Origin: Sphingobium xanthum
GTDB taxonomy: Bacteria; Pseudomonadota; Alphaproteobacteria; Sphingomonadales; Sphingomonadaceae
Assembly: GCF_019737615.1 (NCBI RefSeq)
Contig: NZ_JAHKKS010000005.1
Location: 1-64,000, forward strand
DNA length: 64,000 bases
Direction of reading: 5' to 3'
Shown here in pieces: positions 27,562 to 36,518 of the stretch (its first letter is position 1; the number at the start of each line of letters is the position of its first letter). The notes below the pieces were generated by a model. That model made no database searches. It was not told where the DNA came from and was given only the letters and a program-made list of their open reading frames with translations. Made by a program: the position numbers and the translations under genes.

Positions 27562-28317
27562 TTAGCGAAGATCGCTGATCAACACCCTCGCATCGCCCAT
27601 CTGAGCGTAGGCGAATGCCACATCGAAGACCGGCTCCAGCATCGCTGGCGTCAGCACGTCGCCGACCGGGCCGGCCGCCACCAGCGCGCCACGATCGAAC
27701 AGGATCGCGTCGTCCGCGAACCGCGCGGCCAGCGCGAGATCATGGGCAACGATGGCGACGCCGACGCCGCGCGCGGCGATGGCCCTCAGTTCGATCATCA
27801 GGGCGTGGCGATGCGCGATGTCGAGCGCGGCGAGCGGCTCGTCCGCGAGGATCCAGTCAGGTGCGCCTGCCAACACGCGTGCCAGCATCGCGCGGGCGCG
27901 CTCGCCGCCGGACAGCGTGCCTGCCAGCCGATCGGCCAGATCGGTCAGAGCGAGATCGGCCATTGCCCGGTCGATCGCCGCGCGGCCGTCCGGGCTGGTA
28001 GCATCGTCATAAGGGAAGCGCCCGAGCGCCACGAGCGCACGCACGGCGATGTTCCAGTGCAGCGGGGCATCCTGCGGAAGATAGCCGATGCGCTTCGCCC
28101 GCAGACGTACGGCGATGTCCTGCAGCGACGCGCCGTCGAGCAAGACGCGCCCCTGATCGGGCGCGCGCAGTCCGGCGAGACAGGACAGCAAGGTCGACTT
28201 ACCCGCGCCATTGGGACCGACGATCGCCGTGACCCGGCCGGGCATCAGCCGGGCTTCGACATCGCGCAGGATGGCGGCGTTGCCGACCGAGATGCCGAGA
28301 GCCTCCGCGACGAGCAT
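27562..28317 (-). CDS. btuD: Vitamin B12 ABC transporter, ATP-binding protein
   Basis: 251 residues with a complete ABC ATPase: Walker A GPNGAGKSTLL near 36, Q-loop LPQDAPLHW, signature LSGGERARAMLARVLAG, Walker B WILADEPLAALD and the switch His in IVAHDL. It belongs to the iron-siderophore/heme/cobalamin (BtuD/FecE/HmuV) class. The start overlaps the permease stop (TGATG). Being last in an operon under a cobalamin riboswitch with a BtuB-like receptor, its substrate is most likely B12 or a related corrinoid. Confidence 0.9.
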   Translation of the reverse strand: MLVAEALGISVGNAAILRDVEARLMPGRVTAIVGPNGAGKSTLLSCLAGLRAPDQGRVLLDGASLQDIAVRLRAKRIGYLPQDAPLHWNIAVRALVALGRFPYDDATSPDGRAAIDRAMADLALTDLADRLAGTLSGGERARAMLARVLAGAPDWILADEPLAALDIAHRHALMIELRAIAARGVGVAIVAHDLALAARFADDAILFDRGALVAAGPVGDVLTPAMLEPVFDVAFAYAQMGDARVLISDLR

Positions 28318-29285
28318 CAGGCCAGCTCCCGCCGGTAGCGCACGAGCAGTGCGAAGAAGAATGGCGCGCCGATCAGCGCCATCGCGACACCCAGCCGCAA
28401 TTCGCCCGCGCCGGGGACCAGCCGCACAAGGCTGTCCGCAATGAGCACGAGCAGCGCACCGCCCAGCGCCGAGGGGATCAGCAGGCGCGACGGTTCGGCT
28501 CCGAAGATCGGCCGCAGCATATGCGGCACGATCAGACCGACGAAACCGACAATGCCGGTTACCGCGACCGAGCCGCCGACGATCAGTGCGAGCGCGACGG
28601 CGAGCAGCAGCTGCAAGCGGCGCAGATCGACGCCGAGCGACCGTGCGACGGCCTCACCCAGAGTGAGCGCATCGAGCGCGCGCGCCTGTGTCAGCAACAG
28701 CGCCGATCCCGCAAGCACCAGCGGCGCGGCAATGCGCACGTCCAGCCAGCCGCGATCCGTCAGCGCTCCCATGAGCCAGCTGATGATTTCCGAGGTGGCG
28801 AAGGGATTGGGCGAGAGCGCAATCAGCAGGGCCGTCAGCGCGCCCGCTAGCGAGGACAGCACGGTCCCGGCCAGCACGAACGCGACGGCACTGGCGCTGC
28901 GTCCGGCCAGCAAGCCGAGCAGCAGCACGGCCAGCGCCGAGCCGATCATGGCGAACAGGGCGACAATCCCTGTCGCACCCGCGAGACCAAGGAAGATGGC
29001 CGTGACGGCCCCGAGCGCAGCCAGCGCCGAAATGCCGAGGATCGCCGGGTCGGCCAGCGGATTGCGCGTATAGCCCTGCAGTGCCGCGCCGGAGAGGCCG
29101 AGGCCCGCGCCGACGGTCAGCGCCAGCAAGGCGCGCGGCAGGCGCAGTTCCATCATGATGATGCCGCGCGGGTCGCCCTGCGTCATGCCCCATAGCGGCA
29201 CCCAGACTTTGCCGGTGATCAGCGCCAGCAGCAGCGCCAGGATCACGCCGAGCGCGAGCAGGCCGAGCTTGGCCGAGCGGCTCAC
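28317..29285 (-). CDS. btuC: Vitamin B12 ABC transporter, permease (FecCD/BtuC family)
   Basis: 322 residues from the GTG at 29285, which overlaps the btuF stop as GTGA; the longer ATG form at 29354 would overlap btuF by over 70 nt. About ten membrane segments with family blocks LRLPRALLALTVGAGLGLSGAALQGYTRNPLADPAILGISALAALG, LAGTVLSSLAGALTALL, WLMGALTDRGW, and GIVGFVGLIVPHMLRPIFG. These are the FecCD-type permease signatures, including the NPLADPxILG and GxIxFVGLIxPHxxR segments that contact the ATPase. It forms a homodimer for corrinoid import across the inner membrane. Confidence 0.92.
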   Translation of the reverse strand: MSRSAKLGLLALGVILALLLALITGKVWVPLWGMTQGDPRGIIMMELRLPRALLALTVGAGLGLSGAALQGYTRNPLADPAILGISALAALGAVTAIFLGLAGATGIVALFAMIGSALAVLLLGLLAGRSASAVAFVLAGTVLSSLAGALTALLIALSPNPFATSEIISWLMGALTDRGWLDVRIAAPLVLAGSALLLTQARALDALTLGEAVARSLGVDLRRLQLLLAVALALIVGGSVAVTGIVGFVGLIVPHMLRPIFGAEPSRLLIPSALGGALLVLIADSLVRLVPGAGELRLGVAMALIGAPFFFALLVRYRRELA

Positions 29286-30112
29286 GAGCGGCCCTGCGCG
29301 CGGCGGATTGCGGCCAGCCGGCCAGCCGCTTCTATGAGATTGGGCCCGGCGCATTGCAGCAGCCGGTCCGGAAAATCGGCAGACTTCAGCCCCGGCACTT
29401 TCGCCAGCAAGCGGCTCTCGGCGTCGCCTTCCGCGCGATCAGTGAGCAGCAGCCGCGGCGGCCGGGCAATCATCGGCTCGAGCGGCAATATGTCCCACAT
29501 GGCAAGGCCATAATCCGCGCTCATGTTGCGGAAACCGGTCTGCACCAGCAATTCGTCGGCAAGCGCCCCCTGCCCCGGCACGAGGCCGCCGCCCAGCCGG
29601 ATCAGCGCCGGCAAGGGCTCTTCATTCCTCGCCGGCCGCGCCGCCATCAGCGCCGCATCGATCCGCGCCAGCAGCGCCCGTCCCCGCGCCTCATGACCGA
29701 CCGCGCGCGCCACCTGCAGCACCTGCTGCCGGCTCTGCTCAATCGTCGCAGGCACGTCCACCCGCTCGATGCGGATGCCGACATCGCGGATCATCCGCTG
29801 CGTCGCCGGGGCGACATGCGAGCCGAGCAGCACGAGATCGGGCCGCAGCGCCACGACTTCCTCCGCCGTCTCGGCATTGGCGGGGTAGCGGCGCGCGACC
29901 GCCAGGGGAATGGAAGTCGCGCGCGGATCGTGGCTGTAATGGCTGATCGAGAGGATCTGCGCCGGATCGGCCACCTCGACGAGGATCGCATCGACACAGG
30001 GATTGAGCGACATGACGCGCGGCGCCGCCGTGGCTTGCGGCGCGGGCACGGCCTGCTTGCCGCCGCATCCGGCAAGCATGAGCAGAGAGGCCAGCGCCGC
30101 AACGCGCATCAT
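29282..30112 (-). CDS. btuF: Vitamin B12 ABC transporter, substrate-binding lipoprotein
   Basis: 276 residues. Lipobox LLMLAGCGG near residue 16 predicts a lipid-anchored periplasmic protein. The class III binding fold (TroA-like) is seen in PRVMSLNPCVDAILVEVADPAQILSISHYSHDP, ETAEEVVALRPDLVLLGSHV, GIRIERVDVPATIEQSRQQV and PPRLLLTDRAEGD. The gene starts inside the stop of the btuB-like gene (ATGATG across the TGA), and ends in the GTGA of the permease. Receptor, binding protein, permease and ATPase therefore form one operon. Confidence 0.9.
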   Translation of the reverse strand: MMRVAALASLLMLAGCGGKQAVPAPQATAAPRVMSLNPCVDAILVEVADPAQILSISHYSHDPRATSIPLAVARRYPANAETAEEVVALRPDLVLLGSHVAPATQRMIRDVGIRIERVDVPATIEQSRQQVLQVARAVGHEARGRALLARIDAALMAARPARNEEPLPALIRLGGGLVPGQGALADELLVQTGFRNMSADYGLAMWDILPLEPMIARPPRLLLTDRAEGDAESRLLAKVPGLKSADFPDRLLQCAGPNLIEAAGRLAAIRRAQGRS

Positions 30113-31986
30113 AGTTTCACCCGCACCCCGCCATAAGCCGCACGGCCATAGGTTCCATAGCCATAGGCGGTTTCGTAATCGGCATCGAAGACATTCTCCA
30201 CCCTGCCGAACAGTTCGAAGCGCTCGTCGATGCGATAGCTCGCCCGCAGATCCAGCAGTACATAGCCATCGAGCGAACCGCTCGGCGCGGTTGGATCGAC
30301 GGCGTCGCTATTGAGGCGAAAGGTCGCGCCGGTGGCGAAGCCGAAGCCCCAGTCCTTGTCCATCGATAAGCTGATGCCGTGGACCGGGCGACGCGACAGA
30401 TGTCGATCGAAATTGGCGCTACCTGGCGAGCGGTCGCGCGTATCGACCAGGCTCCAGGCGAGCTCGATGTCGAAGCCCTCGACCGGGCTCAGCGCGACTT
30501 CCAGCTCGGCGCCCTGCGCTTTGGTGCGCGCAAGATTGCCATAGCGGAAGGTCGCCATGTCGAAATCGATCTGGTTGCGCGTGGTCCGGCTAAACAGGGT
30601 CAGAGAGACCTGCCCCTTCCCGTTCGCGAAGCTGCGGTCGAGCCCGACATTGACGCTGTCCGATCGCTCTGGCGCCAGGCTCGCTGTGCCGCTGAACGTG
30701 TCATAGAGCTGGTAGAGCGACGGAGTCCGGAAGCCCTCGCCATAAGCGAAGCGCACACGAGTCTTGCCGTCCGCAAGGCCAAGATTGGCATTGGCGCCCA
30801 GCGTCGTGACGCCGCCGAACTGGCTATGCTCGTCATGTCGCACACCGCCGGTCACCGACAAGCGCGGCAGCGGCCGCACGATCAGCATGGCAAAGCCGCT
30901 GTCCGTCTGCGCGTCATGCGTTTCATCGGACCCGAAACCGAAGAAGCGATAGTCCGGCGCGTCATGCGTGTAGCCGAACAGCAGGTCCGCTGCCCGGTGA
31001 ACGGCAAGCTTGCCCTGATAGTCGAGGCGCCAGCCATTGCCGCGATAGCCGAAGTCCACCGGCGATCCGGCCACGAAGCGATAGTCGCGCCGATTTGCCA
31101 GATAGGTAAAGGAAAGGCGACTGTTGAACGCGCCGCCGAAGCTCGATGCCTTCAGGCCCGCATAACCGGTAAACTGACTGAATTGACTGACATCGCTGCT
31201 GTCCGATGGCGCTCCGAAGAAGCTGTCATAGTCGAGCACCGAGTCGACATAATAACCACGCAGGTCAATCGATATCTCGCTCGTGAGCGGCGCCTCGATG
31301 CGCGCATGCGCCGTCACATTCTCCAGCCCGTCCGTCTCCGTCGCACCGAAGCGGCGCGCGGCGCTGGAAATGCCGTCGGTGCGCAGGCCCGCCAGACCGG
31401 CGTCGACGCGCAGGCCCCCGTCGCGCCAGCCGACATCCGCAATGCCTTGCGCCGTTCCGGCATAGCCGCCCTCGGCCGAGGCGCGCAGCAAGAGGCCATC
31501 GGGTGCATCCTCGTCGCGCGTCGAGAGATCGATCACGCCGCCGATCGCGTCCGAGCCGTAGGGAATGGCATTGGAGCCGCGCATCACCTCGATCCGGCGG
31601 ATATTGCCGACGAGCAGATTGCCGAAATCGACAGCATCGCTGGTGCTGCTCGGATCGTTGACGCGCACGCCATCCAGCAGCACCAGCGTCTGCCCGACTT
31701 CGGCGCCGCGCAGAGACACGCTCGTCACCGAGCCGAGGCTGCCATTGCTGTTGATGCGCACCGAGGGCACACGCCCGAGCAGATCGGCGACGCTGCGCGC
31801 CTGGCTCCGCTCGATCGTGGCGGCATCGATGATGCTGACGGTCTGGCCGCTTTCGTCGCGGTCCTGCGGCTGTCCGGTCGCGGTCACGATGATGACCGAC
31901 GCGGACTCCTCCGCCATGGCCGGCGCGGAGATAAGCAGCCACAGCGCCGACAATGGCGCAAATTTCAGATGATTTCCCTTCGTCAC
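30109..31986 (-). CDS. btuB: BtuB-like TonB-dependent cobalamin receptor
   Basis: About 625 residues if translation begins at GTG 31986, just before a signal peptide (LKFAPLSALWLLISAPAMA). The TonB box is SVIIVTATGQ. The plug domain has TVSIIDAATIERSQARSVADLLGRVPSVRINSNGSLGSVTSVSLRGAEVGQTLVLLDGVRVNDPS and IEVMRGSNAIPYGSDAIGGVIDL, close to the BtuB consensus. The barrel follows and ends AYGGVRVKL. The start codon is not certain, as no ATG with a good ribosome site lies near. The 5' leader contains a cobalamin riboswitch, so expression should fall when B12 is plentiful. Confidence 0.92.
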   Translation of the reverse strand: MTKGNHLKFAPLSALWLLISAPAMAEESASVIIVTATGQPQDRDESGQTVSIIDAATIERSQARSVADLLGRVPSVRINSNGSLGSVTSVSLRGAEVGQTLVLLDGVRVNDPSSTSDAVDFGNLLVGNIRRIEVMRGSNAIPYGSDAIGGVIDLSTRDEDAPDGLLLRASAEGGYAGTAQGIADVGWRDGGLRVDAGLAGLRTDGISSAARRFGATETDGLENVTAHARIEAPLTSEISIDLRGYYVDSVLDYDSFFGAPSDSSDVSQFSQFTGYAGLKASSFGGAFNSRLSFTYLANRRDYRFVAGSPVDFGYRGNGWRLDYQGKLAVHRAADLLFGYTHDAPDYRFFGFGSDETHDAQTDSGFAMLIVRPLPRLSVTGGVRHDEHSQFGGVTTLGANANLGLADGKTRVRFAYGEGFRTPSLYQLYDTFSGTASLAPERSDSVNVGLDRSFANGKGQVSLTLFSRTTRNQIDFDMATFRYGNLARTKAQGAELEVALSPVEGFDIELAWSLVDTRDRSPGSANFDRHLSRRPVHGISLSMDKDWGFGFATGATFRLNSDAVDPTAPSGSLDGYVLLDLRASYRIDERFELFGRVENVFDADYETAYGYGTYGRAAYGGVRVKL

Positions 31987-32111
31987 AGGACGTCCCTCAC
32001 ACAGTCGGCAACGGCCGGCCACGACAGCCGGCGCGCGGCCGTTTCCTTGTGTCGTCACGCGAGGGTTTCAGCCCCGTTCGCTCGGCAACTCCCGACCGGC
32101 GAAGGACAGAC

Positions 32112-32306
32112 TGTCAGCGGGCAGGTCTCCTGGCTCCCGGGTCATCGCGTCCGTGCCGCCTTCCCATGGCTCGGGACTTGTGTCCCTTGCCGCAGTGGCG
32201 TGGATGGCACTTGGCTCGCCGGTTACAGTTGCGGGTACAGCACCGGACTTTCACCGGACTTCCCTTTCTCGCCCCACTCGCATGGGGACCCGTAACGGGT
32301 GTGAGG
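32112..32306 (-). ncRNA. Cobalamin riboswitch (AdoCbl type)
   Basis: Read on the minus strand, the leader contains the conserved GGTGAAAGTCCGGTGCTG and ACCCGCAACTGTAA blocks (near 32220-32265) and the B12 box AGCCAGGAGACCTGCC (32120-32135). Spacing and order match the cobalamin riboswitch. It starts just after the stop of the upstream PmtA-like gene and ends about 130 nt before the btuB-like start, so it controls the btuBFCD operon. Boundaries are approximate. Confidence 0.95.
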
Positions 32307-32307
32307 T

Positions 32308-32949
32308 CTAGAGGGATGCGGCCGGACGGTCAACGGCGGCAATGTCCGCGGCGCGCCGATAACGGAAAACCGTGGCAGGCGGAACATTGCGGACGATCGT
32401 CCCGACGCGATCGACGCCGAGGTCCAGCGCATCCGCGACGGAGTCGGCGAGCGGCGGACGCGGCGAATAAGTGAACTGGATGAACGAGCCACCGGGCTGC
32501 AGGAGCTTGAAGGCTTCGGCGAGAATGGCCTTCTGCAGCGTTTTGCTCATCGCCAGCAGCGGGAGGCCGCTAATGACGCACTGATAGGCCCCCGCGCCGC
32601 CCTGCGCTTCGGCCAGGACGCTCTGCGCAGGCGCCTCGATGATCTTCACGCCATGGAAGTGTCGCCGCAGATTGCGCGCGAAGGTCGGGTCGATCTCCAC
32701 GACTTCGAGATCGCTCACGGGCAGGCCCGTCGCCAGAATCTCGCGCGTCAATGCACCGGTGCCACCGCCGAATTCCATGACCGGCCCGCCCTGCGGATCG
32801 ATCTGTCGCGCCATCATCCGGCCCAGATAGGGGCTGCTGGGAACGATCGAAGCCGTCTGCCGCGGTTTGCGGATCCAGGCGTGGAGGAACTTGAGATATT
32901 CACCGGCGCTGTTGCGGCGTTCGGTGAGCATAGGTCCGTTGCTGGCCAT
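32308..32949 (-). CDS. PmtA-like phospholipid N-methyltransferase
   Basis: 213 residues preceded by GAGGGGCG. SAM-binding motif I is VMEFGGGTGALTREIL near residue 58, motif II LEVVEIDPTFARNLRRHF, then VISGLPLLAMSKTLQKAILAEAFKLLQPGGSFIQFTYSPRPPL. The N-terminal FLHAWIRKPRQTASIVPSSPYLGRMM and the GLPLLAM block are typical of the Rhodobacter/Agrobacterium PmtA group, which methylates phosphatidylethanolamine towards phosphatidylcholine at the inner membrane. Related rRNA dimethylases share motif I, so the specific activity is a family inference. Confidence 0.82.
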   Translation of the reverse strand: MASNGPMLTERRNSAGEYLKFLHAWIRKPRQTASIVPSSPYLGRMMARQIDPQGGPVMEFGGGTGALTREILATGLPVSDLEVVEIDPTFARNLRRHFHGVKIIEAPAQSVLAEAQGGAGAYQCVISGLPLLAMSKTLQKAILAEAFKLLQPGGSFIQFTYSPRPPLADSVADALDLGVDRVGTIVRNVPPATVFRYRRAADIAAVDRPAASL

Positions 32950-33277
32950 CGCCCCTCGCTCAGGATGTCACAGAAGTGCCTCACTAGAGCGCGGGACTGG
33001 CGATGAAAAGAGGCAAGATGCGCCTGGGGGGAAGCCGACGCGAAGGATGGGCCTTATGCCTCCGACCCGCCCTGTCGCCGAATGACTGGCAACGGCAGGG
33101 AAGTACCCGTGGAAAGCTCGTTCTTCGCCTCGTGAGTTCCCGACTTAGCCGAGGCCACGGACCTGCACAGGCAGCCGCCGATCAGTATCCAACGGCTACG
33201 CCCGACCCGGCACAGATGGCGCCGAAGAGCGCTGCCAGGAAAAGCCTTTTTCCTCCACGAAATAACAAAATCTTAGA

Positions 33278-33991
33278 TCAATACTTCTCCAAGAAAGATA
33301 ATATATCTTCCTTCTTATAGAAGTTTTTCATAATTGGCGTAAGAAGTAAATCTTCCTTATATTTCTGAGGCATTCTGATCAGCGACTTAACCTTATTGTA
33401 TTGATTTTTATATATTCTTTCTTCGGAATTATTTGAGTGCCCGAGTTCCTCTATGCCGAAAAATGCTTCAAGAAATGGCGTACTGATGTGCAGCTTTTCA
33501 AATACATAGAATAGGAGATAACTTCCTCTCGGAAGTCCATAAACTCCAATACCAAGATTTCTGTTGAATTCCAGAAATTCTATTTCCGTTATTTCAAAAA
33601 ATTCATAAAACCATTCATTGAATGAATAATGCCATTGCTGAGATAAAAATATATCTATTATTTTAATTGGAGAAACTTCATTTATTTTGTCTTTGTCCAT
33701 GACAAAGCAATATTCTCCTTGATAATCGTTTTTTCGTATCTTGAGATCATTGCAGAAATCATCTGCATAGGTCTGGAAAAAATAGGACAGGTTCCGATCC
33801 AGCGGGTTTCTAATGCCGGATATGACGAGGCAATTTTCCTGTTGTGTCACGACATCCCTCAGAAAAGCGAGGGAGTGGCCGTGATGCACATTGAAGCCCG
33901 CCCCCCTGAGGGAGTGAAGGAAGGATGCGCTTCCAACCTTTGCTACGGTATTGATATAGATTTTATCGACGTTCAAATCTTCCCAGCGCAT
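33278..33991 (-). CDS. Sulfotransferase-like putative capsular polysaccharide synthesis protein (AT-rich)
   Basis: 237 residues from ATG 33991, with GGAGG 7 nt upstream; a longer frame exists but lacks such a site. The motif YINTVAKVGSASFLHSLRGAGFNVHHGHSL resembles the KVGSSS phosphosulfate-binding loop of sulfotransferase-like proteins, and VISGIRNPLDRNLSYFFQ the second (3'-phosphate) site. HYSFNEWFYEFFEITEI and GIGVYGLPRGSYLLFYVFEKL follow the pattern of the putative capsular polysaccharide synthesis family. If active it would transfer sulfate from PAPS to a glycan. The gene is strongly AT-rich with Ile, Lys, Asn and Phe codons unlike its GC-rich surroundings, pointing to recent transfer. 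Confidence 0.75.
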   Translation of the reverse strand: MRWEDLNVDKIYINTVAKVGSASFLHSLRGAGFNVHHGHSLAFLRDVVTQQENCLVISGIRNPLDRNLSYFFQTYADDFCNDLKIRKNDYQGEYCFVMDKDKINEVSPIKIIDIFLSQQWHYSFNEWFYEFFEITEIEFLEFNRNLGIGVYGLPRGSYLLFYVFEKLHISTPFLEAFFGIEELGHSNNSEERIYKNQYNKVKSLIRMPQKYKEDLLLTPIMKNFYKKEDILSFLEKY

Positions 33992-34600
33992 CCAAATGCC
34001 TCCTTGCTGTCTGTTAAAAATTCGCTGGATTATCCCCTCTTGGAGCGCGGGATCACCCGAAGCAGCGGATCGCACCCGCAATTCGGCGAATCCGGCCCGG
34101 ATGAGGGTTTCCAGCGCTTCCTCCAGTCTCTCAAGGCGGAGGGCGCCGGTTGACGCAGAATAGGGACAATAGCCGTCGCGGCTCCCGGCATGGCCGCCAA
34201 TCGATCTGTCATCGAAAGTCGATCATCTGCTTTCCCGTCGATAGGATGGGAACAAATAGGCAATGAGAACGCGGCGTCCGCCATCGGCGCACCTTCCAGC
34301 AGGGGATCAGGCTTCGCTCAGCGCTATCGGCGATTCCCTAAGATGCCGTTAACCATGATCATCGTTCCGTCGAAGGCGCATGGTGTGCAGGCCGTGATCG
34401 CCAGAGGCTTCGGCCTACCAGAGAACCCGCCCCTCTGGCGTGAGAGGTGGGATCATTGCCACATCGGCAGGCAGTCTTCCAGAGACGTTTCGGTTTCGAG
34501 TGAACCGTAAGGTCTCAAGCTTTTCTGTGTTTTCCGTGATTTGGCGTCACCGGACTGCGTTTGCGAGCCGCCAGATGAGGCCATCCGGCTCGAAATCACT
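33992..34600. other. Intergenic stretch without recognised gene
   Basis: About 600 bp between the AT-rich sulfotransferase-like gene and the CheY-associated gene. Composition returns to GC-rich near 34040. Short open frames on both strands show no family motif or ribosome-binding site, and no tRNA, insertion sequence or terminal repeats were seen. Confidence 0.5.
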
Positions 34601-34918
34601 CTAATCGGATAGCCCGGTCAGGGCGTCGGCGATGCGCACCCGCAGCGATTCGAGCGTGATATTGCCAGCTTCGGCGACCATGTCGGCGGCGCGAAGAGTG
34701 CGCGAAAGATTTTCATTGCGCTGGCACAGTTCGTCGATGGTCTGCAGCGCATCCATATGCCCGGTGATGATCTGCGGATCGGCGCACAGGCCCATGCCCA
34801 TCTTCTCCAGCAATTCGCGGATACGCTCAAGTTCATCGGCAATGACCGTGCGCATCAGCGGGTCGTCCGCCATGGGAGTCCCCGGCGTCGCGGCGTGAAT
34901 GGCTGACATGCGGCTCAT
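34601..34918 (-). CDS. Small helical protein next to CheY (unknown)
   Basis: 105 residues from ATG 34918. It is not a family I can name. It looks nearly all helical: MRTVIADELERIRELLEKMGMGLCADPQIITGHMDALQTIDELCQRNENLSRTLRAADM and AEAGNITLESLRVRIADALTG. It lies 28 bp downstream of the single-domain response regulator on the same strand and is probably cotranscribed. The helical content and the neighbour are compatible with a phosphotransfer partner or regulator of the receiver, but no conserved phosphorylatable His block (HxxKG) is visible. Confidence 0.7.
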   Translation of the reverse strand: MSRMSAIHAATPGTPMADDPLMRTVIADELERIRELLEKMGMGLCADPQIITGHMDALQTIDELCQRNENLSRTLRAADMVAEAGNITLESLRVRIADALTGLSD

Positions 34919-34946
34919 CGAGATCGATTCCCCTCTGTAACTTTGC

Positions 34947-35315
34947 TCAATGAACGGCGTGACGGACTGCGGCGACCAGTCGCTCCGGGTCGAACGGCTT
35001 GACGATCCACCCGGTCGCACCGGCATCACGCCCGCGCGCGCGCTTCTCCTCGGTGCATTCTGTGGTCAGCACGAGGATGGGGCGATCGACATGGCGGCGA
35101 TGCTCGCTGCGTAGCGTCTCGATGAGGCCGTATCCGTCCAGACGCGGCATGTTGATGTCGGTGATGATGAGATCGACTTCATTATTCTCCAGCCAGTCGA
35201 GCGCCGCCTGGCCATCCTCGGCCTCCTCCACATCGAAGCCGCTGCTCGCCAGCGTCATCTTCAGGAGTGCGCGCATGCTCCGGCTGTCATCCACGGCTAG
35301 AATCTTCGTCGGCAT
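34947..35315 (-). CDS. CheY-like single-domain response regulator
   Basis: 122 residues, one receiver domain. Acidic pocket in ILAVDDSRSMR (D9, D10), phosphoacceptor D53 in DLIITDINMPRLDGYGL, switch Thr in PILVLTTE, conserved Lys in GWIVKPFDPERL. There is no output domain, so it acts by protein-protein contact as CheY does. No chemotaxis kinase or flagellar genes are in the window, so the partner kinase is unknown. Confidence 0.93.
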   Translation of the reverse strand: MPTKILAVDDSRSMRALLKMTLASSGFDVEEAEDGQAALDWLENNEVDLIITDINMPRLDGYGLIETLRSEHRRHVDRPILVLTTECTEEKRARGRDAGATGWIVKPFDPERLVAAVRHAVH

Positions 35316-35639
35316 TTCCCAAACTTCCGTGCTCTTCTCGCCGCCCGATCGGCTCGAACGGGCACGATAGAGCGCATCCCCTTTAAAAATCGTTCCGCCC
35401 TGTCAGGACGACGGCACAAAACGACGAACGCATTGCACGAGGCGCATTGAACACGGCTGGATGCCGGGCAGCGGCACGCAAGCAGCGCAGTCATTCGACG
35501 ATGGAGGGAAGATCCGCGCCGGCCACCTGCCACTGTGGGAGGATATGACGGCGGCCGGCGCGGCGTCTGCGTTCCTTATAGCCCGCGGGGGGTTAACGAT
35601 CGGTAAATCGGCACCCTGGATATATACAAATTCAAGTGG
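35316..35639. other. Intergenic stretch between CheY-like and LysR genes
   Basis: About 320 bp. It should contain the promoter of the minus-strand CheY-like gene (a TTTAAAAAT stretch lies near 35380). No gene, repeat or RNA was recognised. Confidence 0.45.
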
Positions 35640-36518
35640 TTAGATTTCCGCCTGAATCAGCCAGTCATGGAAGAGACGGACGGCGCGGCGTTCCAGCGCC
35701 TTGGGCCGGCACACGAAGAAATAGCGATAGGGGCTTTCAATGTGCTGGTCGAACAGGCGCACGATGCGCGGATCCTGCGCATGCTCGAAATGGCGGCCAT
35801 GCATCACCGCGATGCCGAGCCCCTGCGCCGCCGCTTCCAGCATGAGCGCACCCGAATCATAATAATCGATCGAGGCCGGGTTGAGCTGTGGCTGCCCGAC
35901 GGCTTCCTTCCAGATATCGAACGTCGCCGACATGTCGCGGTGGATGAGCACGGTCTGCCGTGCAATGTCCTGCGGCTTGCGGATGGCGCCCTCGCCTTCC
36001 GTCATCGCCTTCGATCCGATGAGATAGACCTGATCGCGATCCAGTTCGCGCGCATAGAGCGAGGGATCGACGTCGCGCGCCAGCACGATGGCCGCGTCCA
36101 GCCCTTCGCCCAGGCGGGCGATTGCATTGGGACTCGTATCGACGTCCAGATGCAGGTCCGGATAGGCCCGGTGGAACTCGCCGAGGCGCGGGAACAGCCG
36201 CTGACTGGCGAACAGCGGCAGCATGCCCAGGCGCACGCGCATCGTGCGCGCACCGCTGGTCGCACTTTCGATCGCCGCACCGAGCGCATCGAGCGCCGGA
36301 GCGATTTCCTTGAGCAGCCCATGGCCGTGCTGATTGAGCTCGAGCTGCTGATGCTTGCGCTCGAACAAGGTGTATCCGAGGAAGCGTTCCAGCGCCTGGA
36401 TGCGACGGCTCAGCGCAGGTGCGGAAAGTGCCAGCTCCTCCGCCGCGGCTTTGACGGACCCAGTACGGGCGACCTGAACGAACGCTTCCAGGGCGGTAAG
36501 GGGTGGCAGGCGACGCAT
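35640..36518 (-). CDS. LysR family transcriptional regulator (GcvA-like)
   Basis: 292 residues. N-terminal winged HTH: RLPPLTALEAFVQVARTGSVKAAAEELALSAPALSRRIQALERFLGYTLFERKHQQLELNQHG; the LPPLxALxxF beginning and ALSRRIQALE are typical of the GcvA/AmpR branch. The effector domain covers ~95-292 (VRLGMLPLFASQRLFPRLGEFHRAYPDLHLDVDT). It diverges from the M13 peptidase gene with a ~220-bp gap, so that gene is a possible target. The effector is unknown. Confidence 0.92.
   Translation of the reverse strand: MRRLPPLTALEAFVQVARTGSVKAAAEELALSAPALSRRIQALERFLGYTLFERKHQQLELNQHGHGLLKEIAPALDALGAAIESATSGARTMRVRLGMLPLFASQRLFPRLGEFHRAYPDLHLDVDTSPNAIARLGEGLDAAIVLARDVDPSLYARELDRDQVYLIGSKAMTEGEGAIRKPQDIARQTVLIHRDMSATFDIWKEAVGQPQLNPASIDYYDSGALMLEAAAQGLGIAVMHGRHFEHAQDPRIVRLFDQHIESPYRYFFVCRPKALERRAVRLFHDWLIQAEI

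Noticed and set aside
30379..32295. 638-codon plus-strand frame over the btuB gene and riboswitch
   Set aside because: It runs through a conserved receptor and a structured RNA on the other strand; no domain or ribosome site is visible.
33003..33320. Plus-strand 105-codon frame beside the AT-rich gene
   Set aside because: It crosses the composition boundary into the antisense of the sulfotransferase-like gene and is basic and low-complexity.
34190..34510. Plus-strand frame in the gap after the sulfotransferase-like gene
   Set aside because: It has no ribosome site, no motif and irregular composition; more likely non-coding or a remnant that cannot be identified.
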